A DNA stretch of 64,000 nucleotides from Pogona vitticeps (GCF_051106095.1 NC_135783.1:192342947-192406946); one strand, 5' to 3'; shown: positions 51,781 to 62,389, counted from the stretch's first letter. Program-made: numbers and translations. The notes: a model not told the origin generated them from the sequence alone.

Positions 51781-52811
51781 CTGATTCTGGCAGGAGGTGG
51801 TGGATCAGCTAGAGATTTATAAAGTCCTGTATGTCTCTTAGGGCACCGGAATCCCTGATCTGGCTGGCAGATAGAGCAATATGTTGAGACCTCTTTGGGA
51901 GCTGTGCTTCAACCTCCAATATCCTTTCTGCTTATGGGAGAATGACGAAGAAGGGAAAACGGCCTCTCATGGCTTTAACTAGATGAAAAACTCCTCGCTT
52001 TAGAGCAAACTGTTCTCAAGTAGTAGAGAGAAGAATTGAATACACTGAGCAGCGTTTTTATTGTGTAAATAAAATGTTATAGTGGAGCTGCAATTATGGA
52101 AAATAAAAATACACGAAAGACCCATTTATTCAAGTTGTTGAGGATGATGTAGAACATTCACTTAATCATCAAATTGGCAACATGATTACAAGTTGCCTTT
52201 TCAGTGGTAGTAGTGAGTGAAACAAAGGATTGTTCCCCTTCATGTACAGCGGAAAAACAGGTACTCTACGGTTGACTGAAGTAAGTGCCCCGAGACAAAT
52301 ATAATTTGTCTCAGGGCACTTACAAATATAATTATTTTGATATATCAGAGGTGGATACTGGAGTACCACTCTCATCATTCTTCATCATTGGGTAAGTTGT
52401 TTTGGGATGATGGAGGTTGTTGTCCAGCAGCAACTGTAGGTCTGCATGTTCCCACATGTTTAGTGAATGATTTGAAGCCATGCAATCCAGACAGATTCAT
52501 ATGTGCTGAGCTTCACTAATCACCACTGAAAGAGGCACGAGGCGACAGTGTCATAAAGGAAGGACCTGGAGCCTTGAGAGACCTGTTCTCTTGGCATTAA
52601 TGGTCCATCCCGTTGGACTAGAGAAACCTCATGCCCTGCGCTAAGTATGGCTGACTGGGGCAACGTAATTTGGGTGCTACTATGGCAGGCTTTTCTGCCC
52701 CTAGTGGGTGTTTCTACTGTAAAGCAACAAGCTATATAAAGTATGTTCAGATACACTGTGACAGAATCGCTTCTCCTTGTGTGTGTGCCTTAGGCTGTAT
52801 CCCTGTTAGAG
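51781..52811. other. No gene seen; small hairpin at 52277-52323
   Basis: No exon was recognised. AAGTGCCCCGAGACAAATAT is mirrored by AATTTGTCTCAGGGCACTTA, a compact near-perfect hairpin at about 52281-52321. Confidence 0.45.
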
Positions 52812-53164
52812 TTGGGCTATTTGTATTTGTATTCCTGAGGAAACAAATACAAATATCGGCCCTACAGGAGCCACGGAGATCCAGTCCCTCCCCTCCCCAA
52901 ACTGGCTGGTCCAATCACTGGTCGTCACGTGGCATGCTCGGTTGTCACCTGCATCATTGCTCCAATCATGGAAGCAACCTGGTCAGTGCTTCCCCGCCTC
53001 CCCACACAGCCAACCACTCAACAGTTAAGAGAGGATACGCTTCATCCTGCCTCCTCACTGGAGGGGTTGGTTGCGGGGGGAGGTGGGGAAGCACTGGACA
53101 GGCTGCTTCCATGATTGGTGCGATGATGACACAGATGTCACACTGTGACCAAACGAGTGGACTG

Positions 53165-53169
53165 GAGGG
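53165..53169. repeat. Target site duplication GAGGG, left
   Basis: It matches GAGGG at 59300-59304, right after the other LTR. A 5-bp duplication is usual for gypsy-type integrases. Confidence 0.85.
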
Positions 53170-53672
53170 TGTGACAACCCCAGACCTACTGGGATATGCC
53201 ACAGTTTCACTAAGCTGCCACCAACCATTCCCTATAAGAAGTCACACAGACCAGGGATGGATTTTTAACAAATAAAAGAACAAGGTTTATTTACATAACA
53301 CACAGGGAAAATAAAATGATCAAATGAATAAGATACAGTAACGTGGCTTAGTCTCAATCATACATACACTAGTTTGGTTCACACAGAACGCATTTAACTA
53401 AAGCACAGACCCTGAACCTATCAGTTCTGGCTAACCCTACAGACACCTGAACCTATCAGGTTGGTACTGACTGACACACAGTAGTACCCTGTCTGACACA
53501 CAGACTCCCACTCAAGCTTCTTCTCTCAGCTCTTCTCCAGCTTCTCTACACACGCTCCACATATATATACAGTACAGCCCCTCCTCCTGATGTCCCGCCT
53601 TCCACTCCCCATAGGCTGGAACTTTCCCTCCAAACCCATGACAGACAGGTAACATCAGTGCTGTATGTAACA
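53170..53672 (-). repeat. 3' LTR of the Gmr1-like element
   Basis: 503 bases, with TG...CA ends (TGTTACATACAGCACTGATG at the start on the minus strand and GGGGTTGTCACA at the end). On the minus strand a TATA-like TGTATATATATG (about 53560-53572) and, further on, AATAAA (about 53288) fit the promoter and polyadenylation parts of an LTR. It looks identical to 58797-59299. Confidence 0.92.
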
Positions 53673-53684
53673 CCTCCCCTCTTT
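53673..53684 (-). promoter_or_regulatory. Polypurine tract
   Basis: On the minus strand AAAGAGGGGAGG directly abuts the 3' LTR start TGTTAC. This is the position and composition expected of the primer for plus-strand DNA synthesis. Confidence 0.85.
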
Positions 53685-53930
53685 ATAAGTTGTTTTGTAG
53701 GGGGAAAGCTAAGGTGCTTTTCTCCAAAAAACAACCTGAATCCAAAACATACAAAACCAGTTATACATTCAATATCATACTTACTTATACTTACACTCTA
53801 AGTTAAACATTTACCATTTACAATACATCAAGTTACCTTTATTCATACAAACCAATCATGTTTAATAAACAGGTACATTTAACTTTTTGTCATCAAAATA
53901 TATACATAGTCCATGTTTCTTTCGCCGTCT

Positions 53931-56900
53931 TCATTCTTCGGGTCTTCTTGACAAGGCGTCAGCAACACAGTTCACTGACCCTCTGACCACCTTCACTTCA
54001 AAGTCATAGTCTTGCAGGTTTAAAGCCCACCTCATAAGTTTACTATTGTGGGTTTTCATTGTCTTTAACCATTGCAGTGGTGAATGGTCAGTGCACAGAA
54101 TAAAATGTCTTCCCCAGATGTAAGGCTTGGCCTTCTGGATCGCGTATACTATGGCCAGGCACTCCTTTTCCACGGTTGCCAAATGTCTCTCACCTTTCTG
54201 GAGTTTCCTACTCAGGTAGGACACTGGATGCTGGTCACCATTTTCATCCTCCTGGCAAAGAACTGCTCCTACCCCGCTGTTAGACGCATCGGTGTAGATG
54301 ATGAACTCCCGGTCGAAGTCTGGAGCGCGCAGCACTGGATAATTGATGAGGGCCTCCTTCAACCTCTGGAACGCCTCCTCACAGTCGCTGGTCCACGGGA
54401 TGCGGTCATCAGTCTTCTTCCTCGTCAGATCGGTCAGCGGAGCCGCAATCTCGCTAAACCTCGGGATGAACTTTCTGTAGTAGCCCACCAACCCAAGAAA
54501 TGATTTGACTTTTTTCTTGGTGTTGGGTCTAGGCCAATCACGAACTGCTTCTATCTTGGCCTCTAGGGGTTTTATCACTCCTCCCCCTACCATGTGACCC
54601 AAATATTTTATTTCTGGGCTACCCAGCTGACACTTGCTCGCCTTTACTGTTAGCCCTGCTGCACTTAACCTCTGCAGCACTAACTCCAGGTGTTTCAGGT
54701 GATCTTCCCAGGTATTGCTGAAGATCCCTATGTCGTCAATGTAGGCCACAGTAAAGTCACTGAGCCCTGCTAAGGTCTGGTCCATCAGCCTTTGGAATGT
54801 GGCTGGTGCATTTCTGAGACCAAAGCTCAGGACTCTAAACTCATAGAGACCAAAAGGGCTGCAAAAGGCGGTCTTTTCTTGATCCCTGGGATCAATTCTT
54901 AATTGCCAATATCCCTTTACCAGGTCCAATGAGGAAATGAACCGACAACCCCCTATGGTTTCAATCAGGTTGTCTAGCCTGGGCATTGGGTAGGCATCAG
55001 GAGTGGTTACGCGGTTTAATTTCCTGTAATCTACACAAAACCTAATGCTCCCATCAGGCTTGTCCACTAGGACTATCGGAGAGGACCAAGGACTAGAAGA
55101 GGGGACGATTATGTTCTCCCTAAGCATCTCGTCCAGCTCCTTCCGCACCTTGTCCCTATAGGGTCCCGTCACTCGGTATGGGGATACTGCCTGCGGGGGT
55201 GCATCCCCGGTGTGGATCCGATGCATCACTCCCTTCACTATCCCCGGCTTGTTGGAAAACACCTGTTGATATTTAATGAGCAGCATTTTTAGTTCTTGCT
55301 GCTGGTCTTGGGTGAGTGCAGGACTGATCTTTACCTCCTCTGGGTTGTATTTTACTTCCCCTCTACCCTCCCAGAAGGGTAATTCAGCTTCCTCACTCTC
55401 AGCTGCTTTTATTGCGAATAAAACCCTCTGTTCCCCTCTATAGTAGGGTTTTAGGGCATTCACATGTACCACCCTCCTTGCTTGGTTTTCCTCCTGCTCT
55501 ATAAGGTAGTTCAGATCTGACATCTTGGAAATGACCCTATATGGTCCTGCCCATTTGAGCTGCAGTTTGTTCTCTCTGCAGGGCCTAAGCCAAAGCACTT
55601 CCTCCCCTGGGTCAAAGTGCCTCTCTCTGGCTTTGTGGTCATACCATGTTTTCTGTCTGACCTTCTGAGCTTGCAGGTTTTCTGCTGCTAGCTCTAGGTT
55701 TCTCTTTAGGTCATTCATCAAGGTGTCTATGTATGTCACAACGTCTTGTGGGTCATCCTGGGTGATCTGCTCCCAATTTTGTTTGATCAAATCAAGGGGC
55801 CCTTTCACCCTTCTCCCAAATAAAAGTTCAAACGGACTGAACCCGGTACTGGCTTGTGGCACTGATCGATAAGCAAACAAAAGGGATTGCAGCTTCTGGT
55901 CCCAATTGTTTGGATTCTCTGCCAAGTAAGCCCTAATCATGCGCATTAGAGTCCCATTGAACTTCTCAGTTAACCCATTACTTTCAGGGTGATAGGCAGT
56001 GGTTTCCTTGTGTTTAATTCCACAGATTTGCCATAACCGTTTCATGAGCTTCGATGTGAACGATGCGCCCAAATCTGTGATTATTTCAGAGGCAAATCCC
56101 ATCCTGGACATATACCCCACCAAGGCATCTGCCACTGTGTTAGTTTCAATGTTAGACAAGGGTATGGCTTCAGGGTACCTCGTGGCATGGTCCACAATGG
56201 TGAGAATGAACCTGTTCCCCCTCTTTGTGGCCTTGGGCAAAGGTCCCACAATATCCACCCCTATGCATTTGAACGGAGTGTCAATCACAGGCAAAGGGCA
56301 CAACTTTGCTTTGGTCCTGTCACGATTATTCCCCTGCCGCTGACACACATCACATTTTTTACAGAACTCCCTGATCTGCTTCCCTATGTCAGGCCAGTAA
56401 AAATTCTGTGTGATTCTCTGCTGTGTTTTGTTCACCCCTAAGTGCGCAGCAAACATGTCAGAGTGCCCCCTTTGTAAGATCATGGGGTGATACTTTTCAG
56501 GTACCACTAGCTGACTTCTGATCCCATCTCCCCCTTTTGAGATATTCCTCAGGGTCTCTCTATATAAAATCCCCTTTTTCTCTAGAAATCTCACTGGGGT
56601 TTCAGGTGTTAGCTGGGCGTCTGTCACCTGTTCAAAACACTTTTGGAGAGTGGCGTCTGCCTTTTGCTCTTGGCCAAATCTGCTGTCTGTGGTTAAGGTT
56701 TCCACCACAGCTTCGGCACTCCCCTCTGCTTCCGTCTCGGGCTCATCAGTACCCCCCTGAACTGTCCCCGTGGTGGCTTGTGAGCGTGTAATCACTAGCA
56801 CCCGTTTCACATGTTCAGCCAGGTCATTTCCCACGAGCACGGCTGCTGGCAGAGTCGATGAAATCGCTAGCCGCCAAACTCCCCTCCAGCCTTGAAAGTT

Positions 56901-58388
56901 CATAGGTACCTCAGCTACTGGCAGCGAGATCACCTGTCCCTCAATCCCTGCCACCTTTATGCTCTCATTCGGGATTATATACTCCCTAGGAATAATATCT
57001 GGATGGCACAGGGTCACCTGGGAACAAGTATCCCTTAGCCCCCTATACTGATGGTCAAGTATTCCTACGTCCACCCCTGCGGTTTCAAACAACTGTGAAT
57101 CTGTTCTCACAAGTAAGCAGCGCCTGACCTCCACAAGAGGACCATTTTCCTCAGCCTGATCAGCAGATGTAACTGTTCCAGATTGAGTAGCCATGGCAAC
57201 AGGCTCCCTCAGTGACAAGGAGCTTTGCTCTTTCTGGACACAGAACACAGCTTTTGGCTTGGTTCCACTCGAATCATGAGGCACATTTCCTTTTAGCTGC
57301 TTCAATTTCTCACACTCTGAGATTAGATGGCCCTTTCCCTGACAGAAATAACATTTTCTGCTATATTTTGAGTCTTTCTCATCTTGTTTTGGTTTTCCCT
57401 CCAAAATCTGAGGTCTTGGTTTCATGTCTGAGGGCTTCCCTTCACCATGGGCCCCTCCCACTTGCTGGTTTTTCCCTGGTCCCTGAGAGTACTTGCTGTA
57501 GGTTTCTTTGGGTTTACCTATCGATTTCCCCTCAGCACCTAAGGGCTTTCTTATTTGGGAAATAAAATCTGCGATCTCGGCCGCTTCCGCCACAGTTTTC
57601 GGTTTCCTTTCCCTCACCTGGAACTTCAGTTCCCCATGCAGGACTGAATAGAACTGTTCCAGCGCTATCAAGTCTTTGAGCTGCTGAAAGGTCTCTGTCC
57701 CCTCCTGAGATAGCCATTTCTCTAGCAGCCTCACCAATTGGGCCCCCACTTGGGTAAAAGTCTGCTCTGGTTTCTTGGTGAGTGACCTGAATCTCTGCCT
57801 CAGCTGTTCCGCATTTATCCCATGTCTGGCAAACACCAGTTTTTTAAACTCAGCGAAATCTTTTAGCAGTTCCTCTGGCATCTCTGCATAGACTTCTGCC
57901 AGGCTGCCACTGATTAAAGATCGCATAATGGTCATCTTCTCAGTTTCCCTTACTGAGAAGTCCACAAACGCTCTTTCCACGAGGGAAAAGAATACCTCAG
58001 GACAATCTCCCTTGTGGTACACAGGGAATTTCTTCAGGTCAGTTTTAGACAATTGGCCTCCCTCAGAATCCCTATTGTTATTATTGTTCTGGTTCATCAT
58101 TTCCAATTTTCTTAACTCAAAGGCCATCCTCTCTCTCTCCAATCTTTCTTCTCTTTCCATTCTCTCTCTCTCTAATCTTGCCTCCATTTCCCTCACCCTC
58201 AGTTCATGCTGTTGGGTTAGAAGCATCTTTCTGATTTCTGGGTTCTGTTCTCCCGTGCTCTCACCCTGCACTGAGCCAAATTCATCCTCAGAACCTTGGT
58301 CTGCCTGGGGGTCTTTCACTTCACCCATTTCTGCCATTTGGCTTCGAGTCAAGGGCATAATCCCCCCCCCAGAACAGGCTGCTCTCAA
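53931..58388 (-). CDS. Gag-Pol polyprotein of the Gmr1-like element
   Basis: A 1485-codon frame. The N-terminal Gag has a charged coiled-coil segment (about residues 48-95, repeated E-R-E-R) and a zinc knuckle CYFCQGKGHLISEC (CX2CX4HX4C, about 344-358). A protease-like region follows. The integrase has an HHCC-type start (HSDMFAAHLGVNK ... CKKCDVCQ, about 645-690), a DDE core with D35E spacing (VDIVGPL, ITDLGASF, NGLTEKFNG, about 713-810) and a GPY/F module (KWAGPYRV, about 935). Reverse transcriptase (YIDD, about 1217) and RNase H (IIYTDAS ... TDHSPLQWL ... VADALSRRP) end the frame. The start codon is the first ATG of the open frame; a second ATG ten codons on (MPLTRSQMAEMGE) may be the true start. 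Confidence 0.9.
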   Translation of the reverse strand: MRAACSGGGIMPLTRSQMAEMGEVKDPQADQGSEDEFGSVQGESTGEQNPEIRKMLLTQQHELRVREMEARLERERMEREERLERERMAFELRKLEMMNQNNNNNRDSEGGQLSKTDLKKFPVYHKGDCPEVFFSLVERAFVDFSVRETEKMTIMRSLISGSLAEVYAEMPEELLKDFAEFKKLVFARHGINAEQLRQRFRSLTKKPEQTFTQVGAQLVRLLEKWLSQEGTETFQQLKDLIALEQFYSVLHGELKFQVRERKPKTVAEAAEIADFISQIRKPLGAEGKSIGKPKETYSKYSQGPGKNQQVGGAHGEGKPSDMKPRPQILEGKPKQDEKDSKYSRKCYFCQGKGHLISECEKLKQLKGNVPHDSSGTKPKAVFCVQKEQSSLSLREPVAMATQSGTVTSADQAEENGPLVEVRRCLLVRTDSQLFETAGVDVGILDHQYRGLRDTCSQVTLCHPDIIPREYIIPNESIKVAGIEGQVISLPVAEVPMNFQGWRGVWRLAISSTLPAAVLVGNDLAEHVKRVLVITRSQATTGTVQGGTDEPETEAEGSAEAVVETLTTDSRFGQEQKADATLQKCFEQVTDAQLTPETPVRFLEKKGILYRETLRNISKGGDGIRSQLVVPEKYHPMILQRGHSDMFAAHLGVNKTQQRITQNFYWPDIGKQIREFCKKCDVCQRQGNNRDRTKAKLCPLPVIDTPFKCIGVDIVGPLPKATKRGNRFILTIVDHATRYPEAIPLSNIETNTVADALVGYMSRMGFASEIITDLGASFTSKLMKRLWQICGIKHKETTAYHPESNGLTEKFNGTLMRMIRAYLAENPNNWDQKLQSLLFAYRSVPQASTGFSPFELLFGRRVKGPLDLIKQNWEQITQDDPQDVVTYIDTLMNDLKRNLELAAENLQAQKVRQKTWYDHKARERHFDPGEEVLWLRPCRENKLQLKWAGPYRVISKMSDLNYLIEQEENQARRVVHVNALKPYYRGEQRVLFAIKAAESEEAELPFWEGRGEVKYNPEEVKISPALTQDQQQELKMLLIKYQQVFSNKPGIVKGVMHRIHTGDAPPQAVSPYRVTGPYRDKVRKELDEMLRENIIVPSSSPWSSPIVLVDKPDGSIRFCVDYRKLNRVTTPDAYPMPRLDNLIETIGGCRFISSLDLVKGYWQLRIDPRDQEKTAFCSPFGLYEFRVLSFGLRNAPATFQRLMDQTLAGLSDFTVAYIDDIGIFSNTWEDHLKHLELVLQRLSAAGLTVKASKCQLGSPEIKYLGHMVGGGVIKPLEAKIEAVRDWPRPNTKKKVKSFLGLVGYYRKFIPRFSEIAAPLTDLTRKKTDDRIPWTSDCEEAFQRLKEALINYPVLRAPDFDREFIIYTDASNSGVGAVLCQEDENGDQHPVSYLSRKLQKGERHLATVEKECLAIVYAIQKAKPYIWGRHFILCTDHSPLQWLKTMKTHNSKLMRWALNLQDYDFEVKVVRGSVNCVADALSRRPEE

Positions 58389-58796
58389 AAGTCAAGCCTC
58401 AAAATAAAGCGACCACTTTTTTTTTCTTTTGCCTCAGAACCAGCTTTCTATAGATTGCTGCTGTTCTTCAGCACTAACTTGCAACTGTTGCCAGCCGGAG
58501 TCTACCCCCTCTGCTAGGCCTCTCAGCAGGCAGGCTAGATCACTGCTACTTCACACAGTTTTGCCTCAGCTTTTTTCCCGCCAAAACAGGTTGCCTCAGA
58601 GCTCCCTAATCTAGTCTCCCCAGTTGGCACGTTCTTCCACTAGCGCACCTCCCCGTGAGGTACGCCTAGAAGATTACCTACGCGCTCTCAGATTGTCCCT
58701 GACTAGACCCCCCTTGCTCTGGGCACACTTGCCAAGGCTTTGCTGGACCACTGGACAACTGGACCAGTCGTATCCCACACGCTGGACACCAATCAA
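58389..58796 (-). other. Leader of the Gmr1-like element, with candidate primer-binding site
   Basis: About 400 bases lie between the 5' LTR and gag. Just inside the LTR, on the minus strand, TGGTGTCCAGCGTGTGGG begins about 5 bases from the LTR end. It starts with TGG, as primer-binding sites complementary to a tRNA CCA end do. I could not assign the tRNA. Confidence 0.5.
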
Positions 58797-59299
58797 TGTG
58801 ACAACCCCAGACCTACTGGGATATGCCACAGTTTCACTAAGCTGCCACCAACCATTCCCTATAAGAAGTCACACAGACCAGGGATGGATTTTTAACAAAT
58901 AAAAGAACAAGGTTTATTTACATAACACACAGGGAAAATAAAATGATCAAATGAATAAGATACAGTAACGTGGCTTAGTCTCAATCATACATACACTAGT
59001 TTGGTTCACACAGAACGCATTTAACTAAAGCACAGACCCTGAACCTATCAGTTCTGGCTAACCCTACAGACACCTGAACCTATCAGGTTGGTACTGACTG
59101 ACACACAGTAGTACCCTGTCTGACACACAGACTCCCACTCAAGCTTCTTCTCTCAGCTCTTCTCCAGCTTCTCTACACACGCTCCACATATATATACAGT
59201 ACAGCCCCTCCTCCTGATGTCCCGCCTTCCACTCCCCATAGGCTGGAACTTTCCCTCCAAACCCATGACAGACAGGTAACATCAGTGCTGTATGTAACA
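58797..59299 (-). repeat. 5' LTR of the Gmr1-like element
   Basis: 503 bases with TG...CA ends. By eye it is identical to the 3' LTR over the whole length. Transcription would start in this LTR and run towards lower coordinates. Confidence 0.92.
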
Positions 59300-59304
59300 G
59301 AGGG
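59300..59304. repeat. Target site duplication GAGGG, right
   Basis: Second copy of the 5-bp duplication. The foldback element's right arm resumes immediately after it. Confidence 0.85.
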
Positions 59305-59395
59305 TTCGGGGGGGGGGAAAGGTCTGGATCTCCGTGGCTCCTGTAGTGCCGATATTTGTATTCATATCCCCAACTTTCTTCTTCTTTACCCATAA

Positions 59396-61079
59396 TGTGC
59401 TTGCTACAAGCCAATATGCCTGTCAAGTGGACATAGGCTCTGAAAGATCATTGACATCTGTGGCACAGAATCTGAGACTCTCCAGATATTGTTCGACTTG
59501 AACTCCCATTATCCAGCACAGCTAATGGTGAAGAAACATAGGCATTTGAGCTCAGCAATACTTGCGGACTCACAAGCTTGTCCTACCTGTAAAAAAAATA
59601 ATTATCCTGTCTTGATGAATGTAAACTAGAAGGGAAAAGATAGCATCATTCATGGTACTCCGTGTCCCATCCAGTGCTCTTCGCAAAATGAAAACGCCTG
59701 GCTAGCTGTTATGAGAAAGGAACAATGGCACTGCAGTGATTAGGTATGCTTGTCAAGTCAGTGATGGATGGCAGGCGAGCTCAGCCACAACGCAGCCCCG
59801 TTTCACCCATTTTTGCACTTTTCGCTCTAACCAAAAGGCCTTGCTTTCCATTAAACGTTCATCATCAACCAATTTGCCCTTTCCTTTTATTAAAGTTGAT
59901 GGGCTTGATATTAAGAGGGTTCATTTTGCAAAGCCAACAGACTGCAGGATCAACTCTCCTTTCTCCTGTCCTGAGGAAAAGGACGGGAAGGGGAATGTTT
60001 CAAGGCTGCTGCTGAAGTTCTTTCCGTTAGTACAAACAGCATATCCCCATGCCCTTCAAGGCTGAGCCATATTGCCACTCTTTCCTTATCAATAATGAAG
60101 GTGAATTCAGCCTCTGTACGGTTATTAAAGAGGCACCTTGGTAATATCATACTTAATCTTATTCAGGCTGCTGGAAGATGCTGCTCGTAGAAGGAAAGGG
60201 TTTACAGACTGAGTAACTCCTGCGTACCTACCTAAGGGGCTGTTGAGTTAAAGCAGGCACTTAACTTGCATGAAATGACTGTACAGTATATGCAGGCACT
60301 GGCATGGCTGCCTGGTTTAGCATACAGTCATCTGTGTACTGAATGGCAATCCTTTTATGTCAAGTGGTGCAGACTCCTGGAGGAAATAATCAATGCAAGC
60401 TTGCAAATGCACACTTTTCAATTACTTATCATTATTGATCCTGCATAAATGATAAATTTACGCAGCCCCAAAGGGGCGCCAAAGCCACCCTCTCTTTAAA
60501 AGCTCATAATTTAGCACTCTTACTGATTATCCCCATTGGAGGTCAAAAGCTAATGTCTCGCTGGCATCTCAGCACTAACTAGGATGACTGAACTTTCTGC
60601 CCCTTCCATTCTGCAGCCTTCCAAAAGCTGTCTCCAAGGATTTTTCCCCTCTTGTGGAGCTGGAATACATGGATGGGGAAGAAGATGTCTGCAAGAGAAG
60701 AAGATTTCCCCTTCCTAGTTTCAGGAACAGAAGTGGAATCACCCTACTGATTACTAGCCATTGATTGCATGGTATTGTGATTTATGAACTACTTTAGTGG
60801 ACTACTGTCTGCTTTGGAATACTGTCTGGTATTCAACTCTGATTGTTTGCAGATCCACAGGCTCTCAAGAAAAGTTTCTCTCCCAATACTTTGTACCTAA
60901 GACTCGTACAACTTGAAAGCACAGGGATTGAATCTTGGGTCTTGTAGAACCATAGCATGAGCTGTGCTACTGAGCTATACATTTTCCACTCTCAGACGGA
61001 TGTATCCATGCAGGTTTGGACTGGGCAGTGACAAGGTTTAGATGCTCGCAAATGTTTGTTTCAGTTATGGGTTGACAAT
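59396..61079. other. No gene seen; possible conserved non-coding block
   Basis: No exon was recognised. 60250-60570 lacks visible repeats and has AT-rich homeodomain-like words (GATAAATTTACG, TCATAATTTAGC) next to CAGCCCCAAAGGGGCGCC, a short palindrome. It might be regulatory DNA, but conservation is unknown. Confidence 0.3.
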
Positions 61080-61268
61080 GGGCTTTGTAGTCCCAGCACA
61101 GAGGAATATCTTTAATTCCCTGAATTGCACTGCAAAAAGGCTAGCAATCTTTGGAGTTAAGATTGATTAGCAAGTCCCCAATAAAAGCATACACACATAC
61201 ATCTAACAGCATTTAACCAGCTTAAGTAATTATTCAGACACTGCTTTTAAGGTAAAAAGAAAATAGAT
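61080..61268. repeat. Unnamed repeat B, copy 2
   Basis: It aligns with 45138-45395 as described there and ends directly at the BovB 3' end at 61271. Confidence 0.5.
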
Positions 61269-61270
61269 CT

Positions 61271-62028
61271 TTGTTGTTGTTTAGTTGTTAAGTCATGTCT
61301 GACTCTTCGTGACCCCATGGACCAGAGCACGCCAGGCCCTCCTGTCTTCCACTGCCTCCCGGAGTTGGGTCAAATTCATGTTGGTAGCTTCGATGACACT
61401 GTCCAGCCATCTTGTCCTCTCTCGTCCCCTTCTCCTCTTTCCCAAAATCAGGGTCTTTTCCAGGGAGTTTTCTCTTCTCATGAGATGGCCAAAGTATTGG
61501 AGTCTCAACTTCAGGATCTGTCTTTCCAGTGAGCACTCAGAATGGATAGGTTTCTTCTCCTTGCAGTCCAGGGGACTCTCAAGAGTCTCCAGCACCAGAA
61601 TTCAAAAGCAGCAATTCTTTGGCTGTCAGCCTTCTTTATGGTCCAGCTCTCACTTCCATACATCGCTACTGGAAAAACCATAGCTTTGACTATGCTGACC
61701 TTTGTTGGCAGGGTGATGTCTCTGCTTTTTAAGATGCTGTCAAGGTTTGTCATCACTTTCCTCCCAAGAAGCAGGCGTCTTTTAATTTCGTGGCTGCTGT
61801 CACCATCTGCAGTGATCATGGAGCCCAAGAAAGTAAAATCTGTCACTGCCTCCATATCTTCTCCTTCTGTTTGCCAGGAGGTGATGGGACCAGTGGCCAT
61901 GATCTTAGTTTTTTGATATTGAGCTTCAGACCATTGGCACTCTCCTTTTTCACCCTTATTAAGAGGTTCTTTCTGCCATCAGAGTGGTATCATCTGCATA
62001 TCTGAGGTTGTTGATATTTCTTCTGTTA
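61271..62028 (-). mobile_element. BovB (RTE) LINE 3' end, copy 2
   Basis: Minus strand. It starts near AAGAAATATCAACAACCTCA at 62028 and runs through GATATGGAGGCAGTGACAGA to GAAGAGTCAGACATGACTTA and ACAACTAAACAACAACAA at 61271. Two overlapping open stretches (61511-61900 and 61293-61595) hold MEAVTDFTFLGSMITADGDS, YGSESWTIKKADSQRIAAFE and LQYFGHLMRRENSLEKTLIL. It is closely related to 43211-44135 but with a few short deletions. It is truncated in the RT and inactive. Confidence 0.92.
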
Positions 62029-62084
62029 GGGTCCTTTCGATGTGACTTTGATATGTCCTCTAATAAAGATAAGCATGGGCATTT

Positions 62085-62345
62085 TTAAAAATCAGCTGAA
62101 AACATGGATGTTTAGGCAGGCCTTCCCTCCCCCTGTCAATTCCTAATTCTCTCCTCCTTTTCTCATTATGATTTATTTTGTCTTTGCCATCTTTTAGAAA
62201 TTTTTTAATTATGTAAATCATTTTAAATGCGTATATCTGTTTTATATCTGTGTTGTAAGCTGCTTAGAGTGGTCGCCTAGAGTGGTCGTGGTGACCAGAT
62301 AGGCGGGGTATAAAAGAAATAAATAAATGAAATAAATGAAATAAA
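62085..62345 (+). mobile_element. L2-type LINE 3' end, short
   Basis: It parallels 37402-37640: AACATGGATGTTTAGGCAGG, CCTTCCCTCCCCCTGTCAAT, GACCAGATAGGCGGGGTATA and an (AAATAAATG)n tail. Inside it, CTTAGAGTGGTCGCCTAGAGTGGTCG contains a local duplication of the GAGTGGTCG phrase. Confidence 0.7.
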
Positions 62346-62389
62346 TAAATAAACATCTTCCCCCTTGCTCAGTCCTTCCTCTGAAGTGT

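Larger units (their letters stand above)
53170..59299 (-). mobile_element. Ty3/gypsy LTR retrotransposon, Gmr1-like; looks whole
   Basis: The element is about 6.1 kb on the minus strand. Its parts are a 5' LTR (58797-59299), a leader, a single gag-pol frame (53931-58388), a polypurine tract (53673-53684) and a 3' LTR (53170-53672). A 5-bp duplication GAGGG flanks it (53165-53169 and 59300-59304). The two LTRs look identical by eye and have equal length (503), so insertion was recent on an evolutionary scale. I see no break in the main frame. Integrase precedes reverse transcriptase and RNase H, the pol order of the Gmr1 group rather than ordinary gypsy. No envelope gene is seen. Confidence 0.92.
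52812..59395. mobile_element. Foldback (palindromic) element split by the LTR element
   Basis: Outside the LTR insertion, 52812-53169 and 59305-59395 form one long inverted structure. The left AAATACAAATATCGGCCCTA, CAGGAGCCACGGAGATCCAG is mirrored by the right CTGGATCTCCGTGGCTCCTG, TAGTGCCGATATTTGTATTC. Inner arms CCAATCATGGAAGCAACCTG and GGCTGCTTCCATGATTGGTG also pair. The reconstituted locus is about 450 bases, non-coding and of foldback or MITE type. The outer tips resemble the hAT MITEs here (TAGAGTTGGG against TAGAGACGGG), but no target duplication was seen. Confidence 0.65.

Noticed and set aside
52670-53275. 201-codon plus-strand open frame
   Set aside because: It crosses the foldback element and part of an LTR; it is not a gene.
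54084-58517. Several plus-strand open frames
   Set aside because: They are shadows of the gag-pol frame on the other strand.
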